NCBI GenBank assembly: GCA_007026445.1
Contig: VDMD01000002.1
Coordinates: forward strand, 2,604,001 to 2,668,000
Source: Schizophyllum amplum
Taxonomy: Eukaryota; Basidiomycota; Agaricomycetes; Agaricales; Schizophyllaceae
Reading direction: 5' to 3'
DNA length: 64,000 bases
Shown in pieces: positions 29,088 through 38,872 of the stretch. Made by a program: the position numbers and the translations under genes. Every line of letters starts with the position of its first letter. Position 1 is the stretch's first letter. The notes under the pieces were generated by a model. That model did no database searches. It was not told where the DNA came from and saw only the letters and a program-made list of their open reading frames with translations.

Positions 29088-31544
29088 ATGTCCAGCATTT
29101 ACCGCGCGGCGTCGCCATACGGGCGCTCGACGTCCCCGAACCCGTACGGCCGTTCGTCGTCGCCAAACCCCTACGGGCAGCCGCCTGCATCACCCTACGC
29201 CCAGCCAGCGACCATGCCGTACGGTCAGCCCACGAGCTCGGTCTACGGGCAGCCAGCGGGCTCGGCCTACGGACACCAGACGCCCTCGCACTACGGGCAG
29301 GCCGCGACCTCGCCCTATGCCCAGCCCGCGACGTCACCGTACGCACAAACCGGGGCATCCGCGTACGCCACCCCAGCCACATCCCCCTACGCACAGACCA
29401 GCGCCCCGGCCTATGGCGCGCGCGCCGCCTCCCCGTATGCCCCGCCCATGGCGATGCCGCAGACCCCGGGCACGGCGTACGGCGACCCTGGCGTTCCCCA
29501 GCCGCAAACGCAAGGTCAAGCCGGCATCCAACCGGGCTCGATCACCTACACCACGTCGACGGGGCCCGACGGCCGCCTCGTATACCACCCCTTCAAGTGA
29601 GTTTGTATGCTGCACACTAGGGCAGGGATCGGTGCTGATCGCGCACGCGCAGAGCCGTGCCGGCGTCATACAAGACGTCTGCAGGCGTCGTGACCGGAAT
29701 CCAATGGGTCCCCGCGGAGGCAACCTCGATCGTGCCAAACGGCGCGCAGCCGGCGGACAACGACTTTGTCGCGTCCTGGACCCGCACGGGCCGCCTCAAC
29801 GCGGATGAGGAGCGCTCGGTGAAGGAATGGTGCGCTCAGAACTATCTGCCTGTATATTCCTAGCTGACCTCGAACCAGGCAGCGCGATGAGGACCGCCGC
29901 CGCCGCCGGGAGGAGCGCGATTCGACGCGCCGCCTGCGCGACAAGTCGCAGGTGCGCGAGCGGTCGTCCGTACGTGGCGACGACTTCGAACTCGAGCGTG
30001 CGCGTCAGCGTGATGCCTCGGCTCGCCAGCGCCGCAAGAGCTTTGTTGCAGAGGCTCCGTACGCGACGGCCCAGCCGTACGGCGTAGCGGGCATGCCGGG
30101 TGGCACGAGCCCATACGCGCCTCCTGGCTCGCCCTACGCAGGTAGCACGGCAGGCTATGGCGGGAGCGCCGCGGGCGGCTATGCGGGCAGCGCTGCGGGA
30201 GGATATGCGGGCAGCGCCGCTGGTGGCTACGGTAGCGGCGCCCCTTCAGGCTACACGCGCGAGCGCAAGTACAGCACGGGCGAGCAGCTTGCGAGCCATA
30301 TGGCCGACCTCGACCTTGACCGCGGTGTCGACTACAGCACGCGCTCGTCGCGCCGTCGCAGCACCGCGGATCCGTACGGCTCTAACGCCGGCGGGCCCGT
30401 GTATCCAAGGGTAGGTCTCGTTTTCTGCAGGCTGTTCAGCTCAGCTAATATCAAACCAGGGTCATGTCATGGAGGGCCAGCCCATCCCGCCGGGTGCGCC
30501 TATCCCTCAAGCTCGCTCTCGCGCCACGACGCCGGCGCCACCCGGCCACTCTCCCCTTCCTGGTATGCCCTCGTAGACATTCCCTGGCCATATTTATTCT
30601 AACATTCTCGAAGGCACTGCCAGCTCCGCCTATGGCGGTCCCGTCACATTCCCTAGCGCCGGCCTCGGTGGCGCGTCACCGAACATTCGTGGCAATCTAG
30701 CGCTCGCCGGCGGGCCGCCTATCGTGCCCGAGACTGGACAGCTTGCGCCGCCCGAGTCGTTCCTGCGCCCGCCCAACGCGGCGATGCCCTACACGCCGTT
30801 CAACAGCCCGATGTACATCGCAGAGATGGCGGACATCATCCACAACATCCCACCGATGCCCCTCGTGCTCGGTCCCCACGATATCATAGTCGACGACTGG
30901 TCGCGTATGATGGCGGTACGCGATAATTCATCTGCCCCTTCCTCCGCCTATGTTGACGCTGATCACAGGACCTGGCGGGCGCCTGGGCGGGCGCCCTCCC
31001 CATCGCCACCGACGGGCGCCGGCAGAAGCGCTCCTCGCTCGTGGCGCATATGCTGGACGCGTGGAACAGCAACTTCTACACGCCCCGCGGTATCGAGGTC
31101 GTGCTCTACAAGGGCCGCGAGCGCCGCTCCGGTCCCGGCGCGGGCATCGTTGACGGTGCCCTGTCGCCCGACCAGGCGCAGCTCTCGTCCGCGGAGGAGT
31201 CGGACACGACGGAGAGCGAGCTCGACGACGAGAACTCGCTCACGGGCGGCGCGTACGGAGGTGCCTACGGCGCGCCCGCGGGGGGCGCGTACGGCCGGGG
31301 CGCGGACGGCGTGTACGGCCGGCACGGGGACGCGATGCGACGGGAGGAGCGCAAGCGCCGGAGGCGGGAGAAGCGCGCGCGCCGGAGGGAGCGCGAGATG
31401 CACCGCACATACTCGATTCATGTCGTGTGTCTGCCGCACGGGGGCCCTGGGGGTGCGGGTGCGACAGTGCAGCCGCCGATTCCGGGCACGCCGGGTAACG
31501 CGATGGGGATGGGAATGGCCAGCCCGTACCATCGCGGGTACTAG
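29088..31544 (+). CDS. Tyr/Pro/Gly-rich repeat protein of unknown function
   Basis: Six exons: 29088-29596, 29653-29829, 29879-30410, 30460-30562, 30614-30915, 30969-31544; 732 residues. The N-terminal 150 residues are tandem SPYAQPAT, SPNPYGRS and PYGQP repeats, a composition typical of condensate-forming proteins. An Arg-rich helix follows (QRDEDRRRRREERDSTRRLR), then Gly/Ser-Ala repeats (AGGYAGSA). The C-terminal part is the most likely folded region: MADIIHNIPPMPLVLGPHDI, IVDDWSRMMADLAGAW, HMLDAWNSNFYTPRGIEVVL. It ends with a strongly basic KRRRREKRARRREREM stretch. I know no family name for it. Splicing is supported by phase at all five junctions. Confidence 0.78.
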
Positions 31545-32566
31545 GCGTAGTAACGTCTGCGAGGACGGGTGCCACTTGCTTGACTTGGACCCGTGGCCTT
31601 CTGTCAAGGAAAACATCTACTTACTCGATACCTGCACCAGCGGATCCCTCGCTTTCGATATGGCAAGGTTTATCTCGACCCGTCAGTTGTATGTTTCTTT
31701 CCCGCCATGCTATATGTATGTTTCTCATCTCGCCATGCTTTATGTATTCTGGATCTCTCGCCTGTATCGACTTAGCTACAGAATTGCAAGATATGGAATG
31801 GAACACAAATATTTATCAGGATGAGTGTCAAGACTCGAGAGTGTCAAGCCTTCGTGAGATGGAGGGATACCCTAAACCTCTGGCAACCCATGCCATACGA
31901 GTTCTGATTCAAGGAAAGGTACTTAGAAAGGTTCCTGCGGCAAGATCTAAGCCAGAATGACCCTAGTGAAGCTCGGAATCAATTGGCGAGCCCTCGCCGC
32001 ATCCGTCGCGCCTTCATATGCATTAGAGTGTAGGTGCGAGAGAGTGATGAACAAGTAGAGGGCGTGACGGTCTTGAAAATGGTCCCGACAGAACTTGTCT
32101 TGAAGTGCTCACATCGTCGATATCCACAAAAGTACTGAGCGGTATCGAGGTGCTGCAAGGATTGAAGGCTTAGATTGTTGAGAGCTTGAATGATTGCGGA
32201 TGAGGATGGTTGAGCGGAGGGTGGGTGTAGATTATGGATTGACATGAATAGCAGAAGGGCTATAAAGCTATGATCGAGAACGAGCTTCGGCACAAGTACG
32301 AGCTAGAGGAGACACTCCATATCAGAAGACGTGTAAGCCAGAAGCCTTCATGGACGCACTTTGCGAGGACAACACTACGCAGTAGCGCGTTGTGGCTCGG
32401 TCGAGGTCGCTGGTCGTGCAGCGTCGGCCTGCGCAGGTCTTGTCGGCTTCGACGGACCCTCCGCCCACGTATACTTCAAGTCTCCCCGTATCCGTTCCTC
32501 CTTCTCGCTCACAAGCTTCCCTGTTTATGTTCGTCAGCTTCCCTCTTTCCCAACATACAAAGCACA
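31545..32566. other. Intergenic region, about 1 kb
   Basis: Convergent 3' flanks of the repeat protein gene and mS34. Contains two adjacent copies of a roughly 32-bp sequence (TATGTTTCT ... CGCCATGCT ... TATGTA) at about 31690-31750. No gene supported. Confidence 0.5.
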
Positions 32567-32866
32567 CTACGCACCCTTCCAATACAACTTTCCCCACGCC
32601 TTCCCGTGCGCGCCGCCGAGCTTGAACTGCGTACGCGACACGACCCAGTAGCAGTCCGCGATCTGCTTCTCGGACCAGCGCACCTGGTGCACGCGCCGGC
32701 CGATGCCGTTGTCGGGCGTGCGGGAGAGGATGCGCGGGAGCGCGCTGGCCCCGGAGGAGAGTGACGGCGGGCGCTCGCTAGGCTTGGGAAGCAGCCGCTC
32801 GAGAGACTTGGCGATAGCGGAGGAGCCTGAGGCCTGCGCGGCGCAGCGGGCAGCGGTGGGGAGCAT
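32567..32866 (-). CDS. MRPS34: Mitochondrial small ribosomal subunit protein mS34
   Basis: Single-exon gene of 99 residues. The first 40 residues (MLPTAARCAAQASGSSAIAK start) lack acids and suit mitochondrial import. The core matches the mS34/MRP-S34 family: LPRILSRTPDNGIGRRVHQV, RWSEKQIADCYWVVSRTQFK, GGAHGKAWGKLYWKG. It should be a component of the mitoribosomal small subunit. The short length is usual for fungal members. A spliced C-terminal extension cannot be excluded. Its start is only 94 bp from the divergent GatC-like gene. Confidence 0.85.
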   Translation of the reverse strand: MLPTAARCAAQASGSSAIAKSLERLLPKPSERPPSLSSGASALPRILSRTPDNGIGRRVHQVRWSEKQIADCYWVVSRTQFKLGGAHGKAWGKLYWKGA

Positions 32867-32960
32867 CGCGAGACGGTGGCGGGTGGAAAATCAGAAATGC
32901 AATTTCGACGCGGGCATTCGGAGGTCGGCCCGGCCTGCCTTGTTCTCCCCTTCGCCACTC
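32867..32960. promoter_or_regulatory. 94-bp bidirectional promoter between mS34 and the GatC-like gene
   Basis: Only 94 bp separate the two start codons, so transcription start sites and core promoter elements of two mitochondrial translation genes must overlap or share sites. No single motif could be named. Confidence 0.6.
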
Positions 32961-33437
32961 ATGCTTGCACGTCAAGCACGGGATGCAGCATGTCTCTGGC
33001 GAGCACGTGCATGCCTCTGGCCATGTGTTCGACATAATTCGACGCAGGCGAAAACTTCTGGACTAGCGGAGGTTGACTCGCTGGGAATTCCTCTCAAGCC
33101 AACCTGGTCGGTACACGCTCTGCTCTCATCGTACCCCAAGCCAACGATCTCGGACGCCGCACTGCGACGCCTGCACGACCTCTCCGCCCTCGTACCCCCA
33201 GAAGAAGGCACCGAGGAACACAAGCGCATCAAGCACGAACTGGAGGAGCTCGTGCGGCTGGTGGAGGCGGTGAAGCTCGTCGACACTACCGGTGTGCAAG
33301 TTGCCGAACGCCCTGATACGTCTGGAGATGGCAATGTGGGTGTACTGCCTGGTGAGGTCGAGGGGAGGGATCTCTTGAAGCACGCGGAACGGACAGAAGA
33401 TGGATTTTATGTCGTCGAGGCAGACAGGCGGCGATAA
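32961..33437 (+). CDS. Mitochondrial Glu-tRNA(Gln) amidotransferase subunit C-like protein
   Basis: Single-exon gene of 158 residues. A basic leader of about 35 residues (MLARQARDAACLWRARACLW start) precedes a GatC-like domain: TWSVHALLSSYPKPTISDAA, LRRLHDLSALVPPEEGTEEH, HELEELVRLVEAVKLVDTTG. In the trimeric GatCAB amidotransferase this subunit stabilises GatA and helps form Gln-tRNA(Gln) in mitochondria. The tail EDGFYVVEADRRR fits the family's ending. The upstream in-frame ORF from 32703 overlaps mS34 on the other strand and was not used for the start. Confidence 0.8.
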   Translation: MLARQARDAACLWRARACLWPCVRHNSTQAKTSGLAEVDSLGIPLKPTWSVHALLSSYPKPTISDAALRRLHDLSALVPPEEGTEEHKRIKHELEELVRLVEAVKLVDTTGVQVAERPDTSGDGNVGVLPGEVEGRDLLKHAERTEDGFYVVEADRRR

Positions 33438-34139
33438 AGACTGTTCAGTGAGCTTCCATCCTGGGCCCTCTGTGCACCGTCTTGGGACTGACTTGGGGAT
33501 GTAGTACAAAACTCGTATGCCCGTGCGGTGCTTGGAATGGATTAAAAAGGCGACGCAGAGCCTGATATTGCTCTGAGATATACGAAACCTCGCCAATCTT
33601 TGCGGCAGGTTCGGGGTGTGTCTCTCGCAGTTCTGTCCAGAGGAACTACAAAGTACATACTCTAAAGGGCAGGCAGGCAGAAGTGGTCGCCATACGCAAC
33701 AACTCGAGGGCTCAGAGGGGACAGAGAACAGTTCAAACCAAGTTGAACTGGCCAGCGACAAAGCGACAGTGTAGGCAATCCAGGCAACTTCTTTACTTCA
33801 TCTTCTCTAAACTCTACCAACGACGCCTACATAGCGACTGGGAAAAGACTGCGTGATAATGATAGCGTGAGTGTAGTGTAAGATAACTATGCTGACGAGA
33901 CTGTATGAGTATCCAAGAGACACAAGATAAACGAAAAGACGAGAGGCGACAAAAGGCGAATAGAAAAGACTGCGAAAGGCAGGCGGAAGAATAGGCCGAA
34001 GGCAGATAAACGAGACAGCCGAAGGCAGAATGGGGCGAGTGGAGGACGCAAGACCATGCGAGCAGAGGTATCGATGGGGTATCCAGGCCATGCGAAACAG
34101 CGAGCACAGCGTCAGCTCCACGCAGGAGCACATACGCAG
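33438..34139. other. Convergent 3' region, about 700 bp
   Basis: 3' flanks of the GatC-like and FHL1-like genes. Purine-rich runs (AAAAGACGAGAGGCGAC type) occur near 33940-34030. No gene or RNA signal seen. Confidence 0.55.
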
Positions 34140-36336
34140 CTAGGCCACCCGCGCCTTCTTCGCCGCGGGTGCCCCCACATCGCCCTCGTCGTCGTCCACC
34201 ACCACGATCGTATCCTCCCCGCTTGGCGTCGGATCCATCACAATCGTCGCCGGCATCGCCGGACCCGCCGCAGCACCAGTCTTCCCCGCCGGTGCCTTCA
34301 CCGCTGGCCCCTTGCCCGCACCGGCCACCTCCTTTCCCGCCGCACGCGCGCGCTTGCCAGCCTTCCGCGCCCTCCTTTCCTCCCGCCTCTCCTTCAACAC
34401 GCGCACCATCACCACTGTCAGCTCCCCCAGCGCGCGCCGCGCGCCGAGCCGCCCGAGCTCGTCGAGGCGCTCCTTCCCGAGCCCGCCGAAGATGCGCGGG
34501 TCGAGGACGAGGGCGCGCTCGTGGAGGATCATGTAGCCCTCCTTGGCGGAGTTGTAGGGTGCGGAGGGGACGTGGTCGGGATGCGAGGGCGGAATGGGGC
34601 CGAGCATGATAGGGATTACAACATCGGGGATGCTGGGAGTGGTCTTGGAGGTGGTGCTAGACGAAGCAGTGGGTGCGGGCGAAGGTACTGCAGCGGGAGG
34701 TGGCGGAGAAGCCAGCTGCGCAACCGGCCGGGGTGTCACGGATGACGATAGCGCAGGCGCAGTAGAAGCAGTGCCGGGAGCTGCCGAAGCAGCAGGTGTC
34801 GGGGTCGCCGAACCCGATGCCTGCGCCGAAGATGCCGGGAAGGTCCACGGCTGGGCAGTCATGAAAGAGTACGGGTTTGGCTGGCGCTGGCCCGTTTGCG
34901 GCGTGAGCGCATGCGCATTGTAAGCGAAGACACCCGTGGTACCCGACACTGCAGTAGTCTGCGTCATGGGGACAGTCATGGTGCCCGTGGCAGGCGCCGC
35001 AGCGGGCGTGCTACCGCTCCCTGATGCAGAGGCCTGCGACGGAGCGGCAGGAGGAGGCGCAGCTGACTTGACAGGCAAGGGACGAGGGGTAGACGTCATA
35101 AGGGGCGGCGGCGGCTCGTTCTTGACTACGCGCTTGGGTGGCTGGTCCAACTTCTGCTTCTTCTTGGATTCGTTGGCAGCGCGAGTTTCTTGGTCGATGA
35201 AGGTCTGCTCAAAGTCTTCGTCCAGGGACCAGAAAAAGCCCTTGCCGCGATCGCCACCACAGCGGTCTCCCTTCTTGAATGCGCGTCCGGATGACAGGTT
35301 GTGGCGTACGGAAGACTAGGAAGACGTCAGTAAAGACTAAGCATTCAGAACACAAAAACCAACTCACCATCCAAGTAGGTTCCGCATACTGGTAGTATTC
35401 GAAGTTGTTCATTACCCAAGCGCAAATCTCCTGCAAGGTTGCCTTGCCACCGATGCCCTTGATGGCCTTGTATATGAGCTGCGCATACGTGAACGGTGGC
35501 TTGGGAGGCATCTCTTCTGGCCGTGGCTTGGGTTTGGGGACAAGCGGAGCCGGACGGATAGGCGTCGGCTCTTCAGGCTCTGGCTTCTTGCGCTTCGTGG
35601 GCCTACTCGACGAAGCGCGTGATATGGAGTTCGAATCGGGAAGCTGCAAGTCCGACGTGCGCTGCGGCGGTAGCGGAGGCGTCAATGGCGGCTTCATGGG
35701 CAGCTCTGGCTCCTCCGGTTCGGGCTTGAGTTCTGGTAAAGGTGGAGGAGAATGCGGCGGGATGGATGTGGGTGGCGATATGGAGGTGACATCGACAGAG
35801 GGCGAGCGCGCGCGGTTCGTAGACGAATGCGAGCTCGGTGAGGGCGTGTCTTCGGGTGGTGGGGGAGGGGGGAGTACGAAATGGAACGTGCGTTGCGCTA
35901 TCTGGATTTGGGAGCTACGGGAGAAAGGGTCAGCGCGGGACAAGGCGCGGCAGGTCATAGGCACATACCGCTCTCCCAAGGGTGCACGCGTTCCAGACCC
36001 GCACCACACTCCGTCCACCCACGCGCCATTTCGGCCAATTACGTCCAGAACAAAGCGGTCCGAGTCCTGGTCGTACTCTATCTTGGCGTGAAGGCGGGAG
36101 ACGGACTTGAGCCCGCCGAGGTCAACGTCGACGGGCGCATTATCCACCGCGGCCGACGTGGAGGGCGCGGCCGGGTTCGGGGTGGTGCGGCGGCCGATAG
36201 TAATGGAGAGGGTGCGGACGTAGAACGTGTAGCGGGGAAAGACAAGCGAGTAGTACGCGGAGATCTTCTCTGGCGCTGGCTCTGTCGCCGTCGCAGACAT
36301 CTGCGCGTCGTTCTGCGCGGCGTCCAGGCTCTCCAT
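34140..36336 (-). CDS. FHL1: FHA plus forkhead transcription factor (Fhl1-like)
   Basis: Nuclear DNA-binding protein with an FHA phosphothreonine-binding domain and a forkhead domain, the layout of Fhl1, which controls ribosomal protein genes in yeasts. Exons 35969-36336, 35368-35914, 34140-35315; 696 residues. FHA region: YTFYVRTLSITIGRRTTP, LGGLKSVSRLHAKIEYD, VIGRNGAWVDGVW (GRR, SRLHA and NGAWVDG are the diagnostic pieces). A Pro/Ser linker follows, then the forkhead: KPPFTYAQLIYKAIKG, LQEICAWVMNNFEYYQY, and across the intron SSVRHNLSSGRAFKK. The C-terminal third is Ala/Pro/Ser-rich with a basic RREERRARKAGKRARAAGK stretch. A start 17 codons upstream (36387) is possible. Confidence 0.93.
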
Positions 36337-36959
36337 GGCGGCAACGACGAGAGTGAAGGCGGGCGATGATGACGGTTGAAGGCACAAACGTTCAAGTCAG
36401 CACTTGACCGGAGATTGTCGCAAATAGATGCCACGTGAGCGGGATTCCGAGCGTGCCGCGTGCTGGCGCTCTTGAACGTGCCCTCAACGAGGCCGAGTCC
36501 GGACTCAGGCAAGGATATCGCGCCGAATGGCTAGAAGAGGAGCTTTACAAGGGACGATGAGATGAACGACGAACACAAGGGGCAAGCACGTGCAGAAGGG
36601 GTTGAAAACTTTCCATATGCGGCAAGTTCAACTTATCAAGATCTCCCTTCATCTTGCCGTGTTCGTTGAGCACGTTTGTACCTGCCAGGTATACTTCGCA
36701 ACCACTTTTGCAGACTATATACGTGCTCCCACATCTCCAAGCTCTAGTGGACAGCATAATATATATACACAGTAGATGAGCCACGCAAGACAGCATTAAG
36801 TTAGCGTGCGGTGGGTAAATACAGCGGCGACGGGGTATCCGCGGTGTCTTCTTCTTGGCTTATTTAAATCGAGTAGGCGAAAGCGCCGCACCCTCTCTAC
36901 TCCTCCTGTGCCTCTTGAACCGTTCAACGAGGCGGACTAGAAGCATCATCGCGCGTAAC
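36337..36959. other. Intergenic region, about 620 bp
   Basis: FHL1-like promoter and the 3' flank of GCD2. The central part near 36600-36780 is AT-richer than its surroundings. No gene supported. Confidence 0.5.
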
Positions 36960-38628
36960 TCAGAGCGTCGATCGTCCCATCGCGAGTGGAATCGAGCTGA
37001 TGCTGCTCGGCGGGATGAGGCCCACCTCGGTCACGACCGCTGTCACGCAAGTCGGCGGTGTGAGGTCGTAGAGGGGCTCCAGGACCTCGAGGGTGGCAGT
37101 TGTGCCCGTTGCCGACTGCGAGAATTTCGGAGGTGCTAGAGGTTCGTTAGCAAGCCCGTCAGGAAAGCGAGCGTTAAAGCTTACCCAGCTCGTTCTTCCC
37201 AAAGCCATCCAGCATGAGGCCTTCGCTGAACTTGTATGTCTCGCAGCAGACGACAACTGGGATGCCATACTGCTTGGCGAGCATGGCAACCATTGCAGTG
37301 CCTGCGCGCGAGTACACGGCACCGTTCGAATGTAATGAATGAGCGCCGAGGAGGACCTGATGATCTTCTATGAGCGTCTACTGGCCATATGTGGCGATGC
37401 GAACTTACCGTAGTGGTCTCACTCAGCACAGACGGTAGTGCGGGGAGGAGGGTGTACGTGCATGGTATACCAGCTGCAGTGAGAGTGCGCAGGAGGAATT
37501 TTCCTAGGATGGACTTAGCACCTTTTGCGGAATAACGCGGCAGGTAAAAGCTCACCTTCCAATAACGGACGCGAATCAACGACCACGACAGAGATGCGCT
37601 TGCCGTCTGCGTGTGCGCGAAGTAGCACTTTTTCGACGACCGATGATCTGTAATCAATCAGGACTTACTCAAGGAAGCGCTAGCAGTGAACGTACCTTGC
37701 GTAGGCTAGGATAACATCGCCGTCCTTGATTTTGTTGCCAGCAAACTCTTCGATAACTTCGTCTGCAGTAATGATGCGCTCGCGGATGTAGTCGTCAATT
37801 TTGGTACATAAAGCGTCTTTTGCCTGAATAACGATTTAGAGACCACCAATAAAGGAAAGCAGCGAACATACGTCTTGCTCCGGTAAGTCGATGTCCGAAC
37901 CGCTGATCTCCAGCTTGAGCTGACGGATCGCGTTGCCCATCGTTACGCTCATGGGCCGTGCAGAGACGAGATGTGTGATTTGAGGCGAGAGGTGGGTCAT
38001 GAGGTGTCGGGAGAGGGTGTTATGAGCAGGGGTGTGGTAGTCTTGAATAACCTGTATGGGATGCATTGCATGAGCGGCGTGTTCACGGACACAGGATAAG
38101 GGGGGATGGGGATGGATCGGTTGGATCATGAAATTGATGCGTTTACTGACTACGTACCGCTTTGAAGGCCGTCAGCGTCGCTATACAGCGTGCGTTCGCG
38201 CCAGAGATCTTGAACTCGGAGAACAGCAGCCCAAGGCGAATGATCGCGGGATGGATGTCACCCTTGATCTGGTGGCCAGGTGATTTTGGTAGACCAAAGT
38301 GGGAGAATATACGCAGGCCGCGGTATTTGGGCGTCTCGTCGTCTACGGGTCCAGCGTCACGGGCGGCCACCGACATACGTCGCGCATGCATCGACGGCTT
38401 CGACGATCCCGTCGCGGGTTTCGTGCTCGAAGAGGGCTTCGCGCTAGACGTTGAGGGGGCGGGTTTTGAGCCGGATGCTTTCTGCGCCTGCTGTTGCTCC
38501 TGCCGCGCCGCCTTCGCTGCTCGCTGGGCCTCTTGCAGTGCCTTACGCTCTGCCTTGGTCATCTCTTTCTGGGACTTTTTGACTGGGGCCGCTGGGGGAG
38601 CGCCATTGGCTTCGGGTGCTGGGCTCAT
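36960..38628 (-). CDS. GCD2: Translation initiation factor eIF2B subunit delta
   Basis: Regulatory subunit of eIF2B, the GDP-GTP exchange factor for eIF2. Seven exons: 38158-38628, 37872-38051, 37696-37823, 37556-37647, 37409-37503, 37185-37356, 36960-37135; 437 residues. The N-terminus is a Lys/Ala/Gln-rich charged helix (TKAERKALQEAQRAAKAARQ) typical of delta. The Rossmann-like eIF2B alpha/beta/delta domain follows: ISGANARCIATLTAFKAVIQ, KIKDGDVILAYARSSVVEKV, ISVVVVDSRPLLEGK, then VLLGAHSLHSNGAVYSRAGT, GIPVVVCCETYKFSE and TEVGLIPPSS near the end. All junctions keep phase. Confidence 0.95.
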
Positions 38629-38872
38629 TGTGGCGAGCGGGACGTGTGGGAGTACAAAGACAGGTTAGCACAAGTGTATTGTTCTTTCGAGTCAAGTCAT
38701 AATGCATGCGTGACGTTGATCGTTGCTTTGTGGCGTTGGTCACGGATGATGTAGCGTTGTTGTGTCAGCGCATACGCCAAAACTTCGACTTGGTCTCAAC
38801 CGCCACGTCGTTTCGCAGGCTGCCTCACTCACAGTCGTGCACGTCTAATCATCGTATTATAAGGAGGACAGA
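38629..38872. promoter_or_regulatory. Shared upstream region of GCD2 and RAT1
   Basis: 244 bp between divergent starts of two basic RNA/translation genes. No specific element recognised. Confidence 0.45.
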
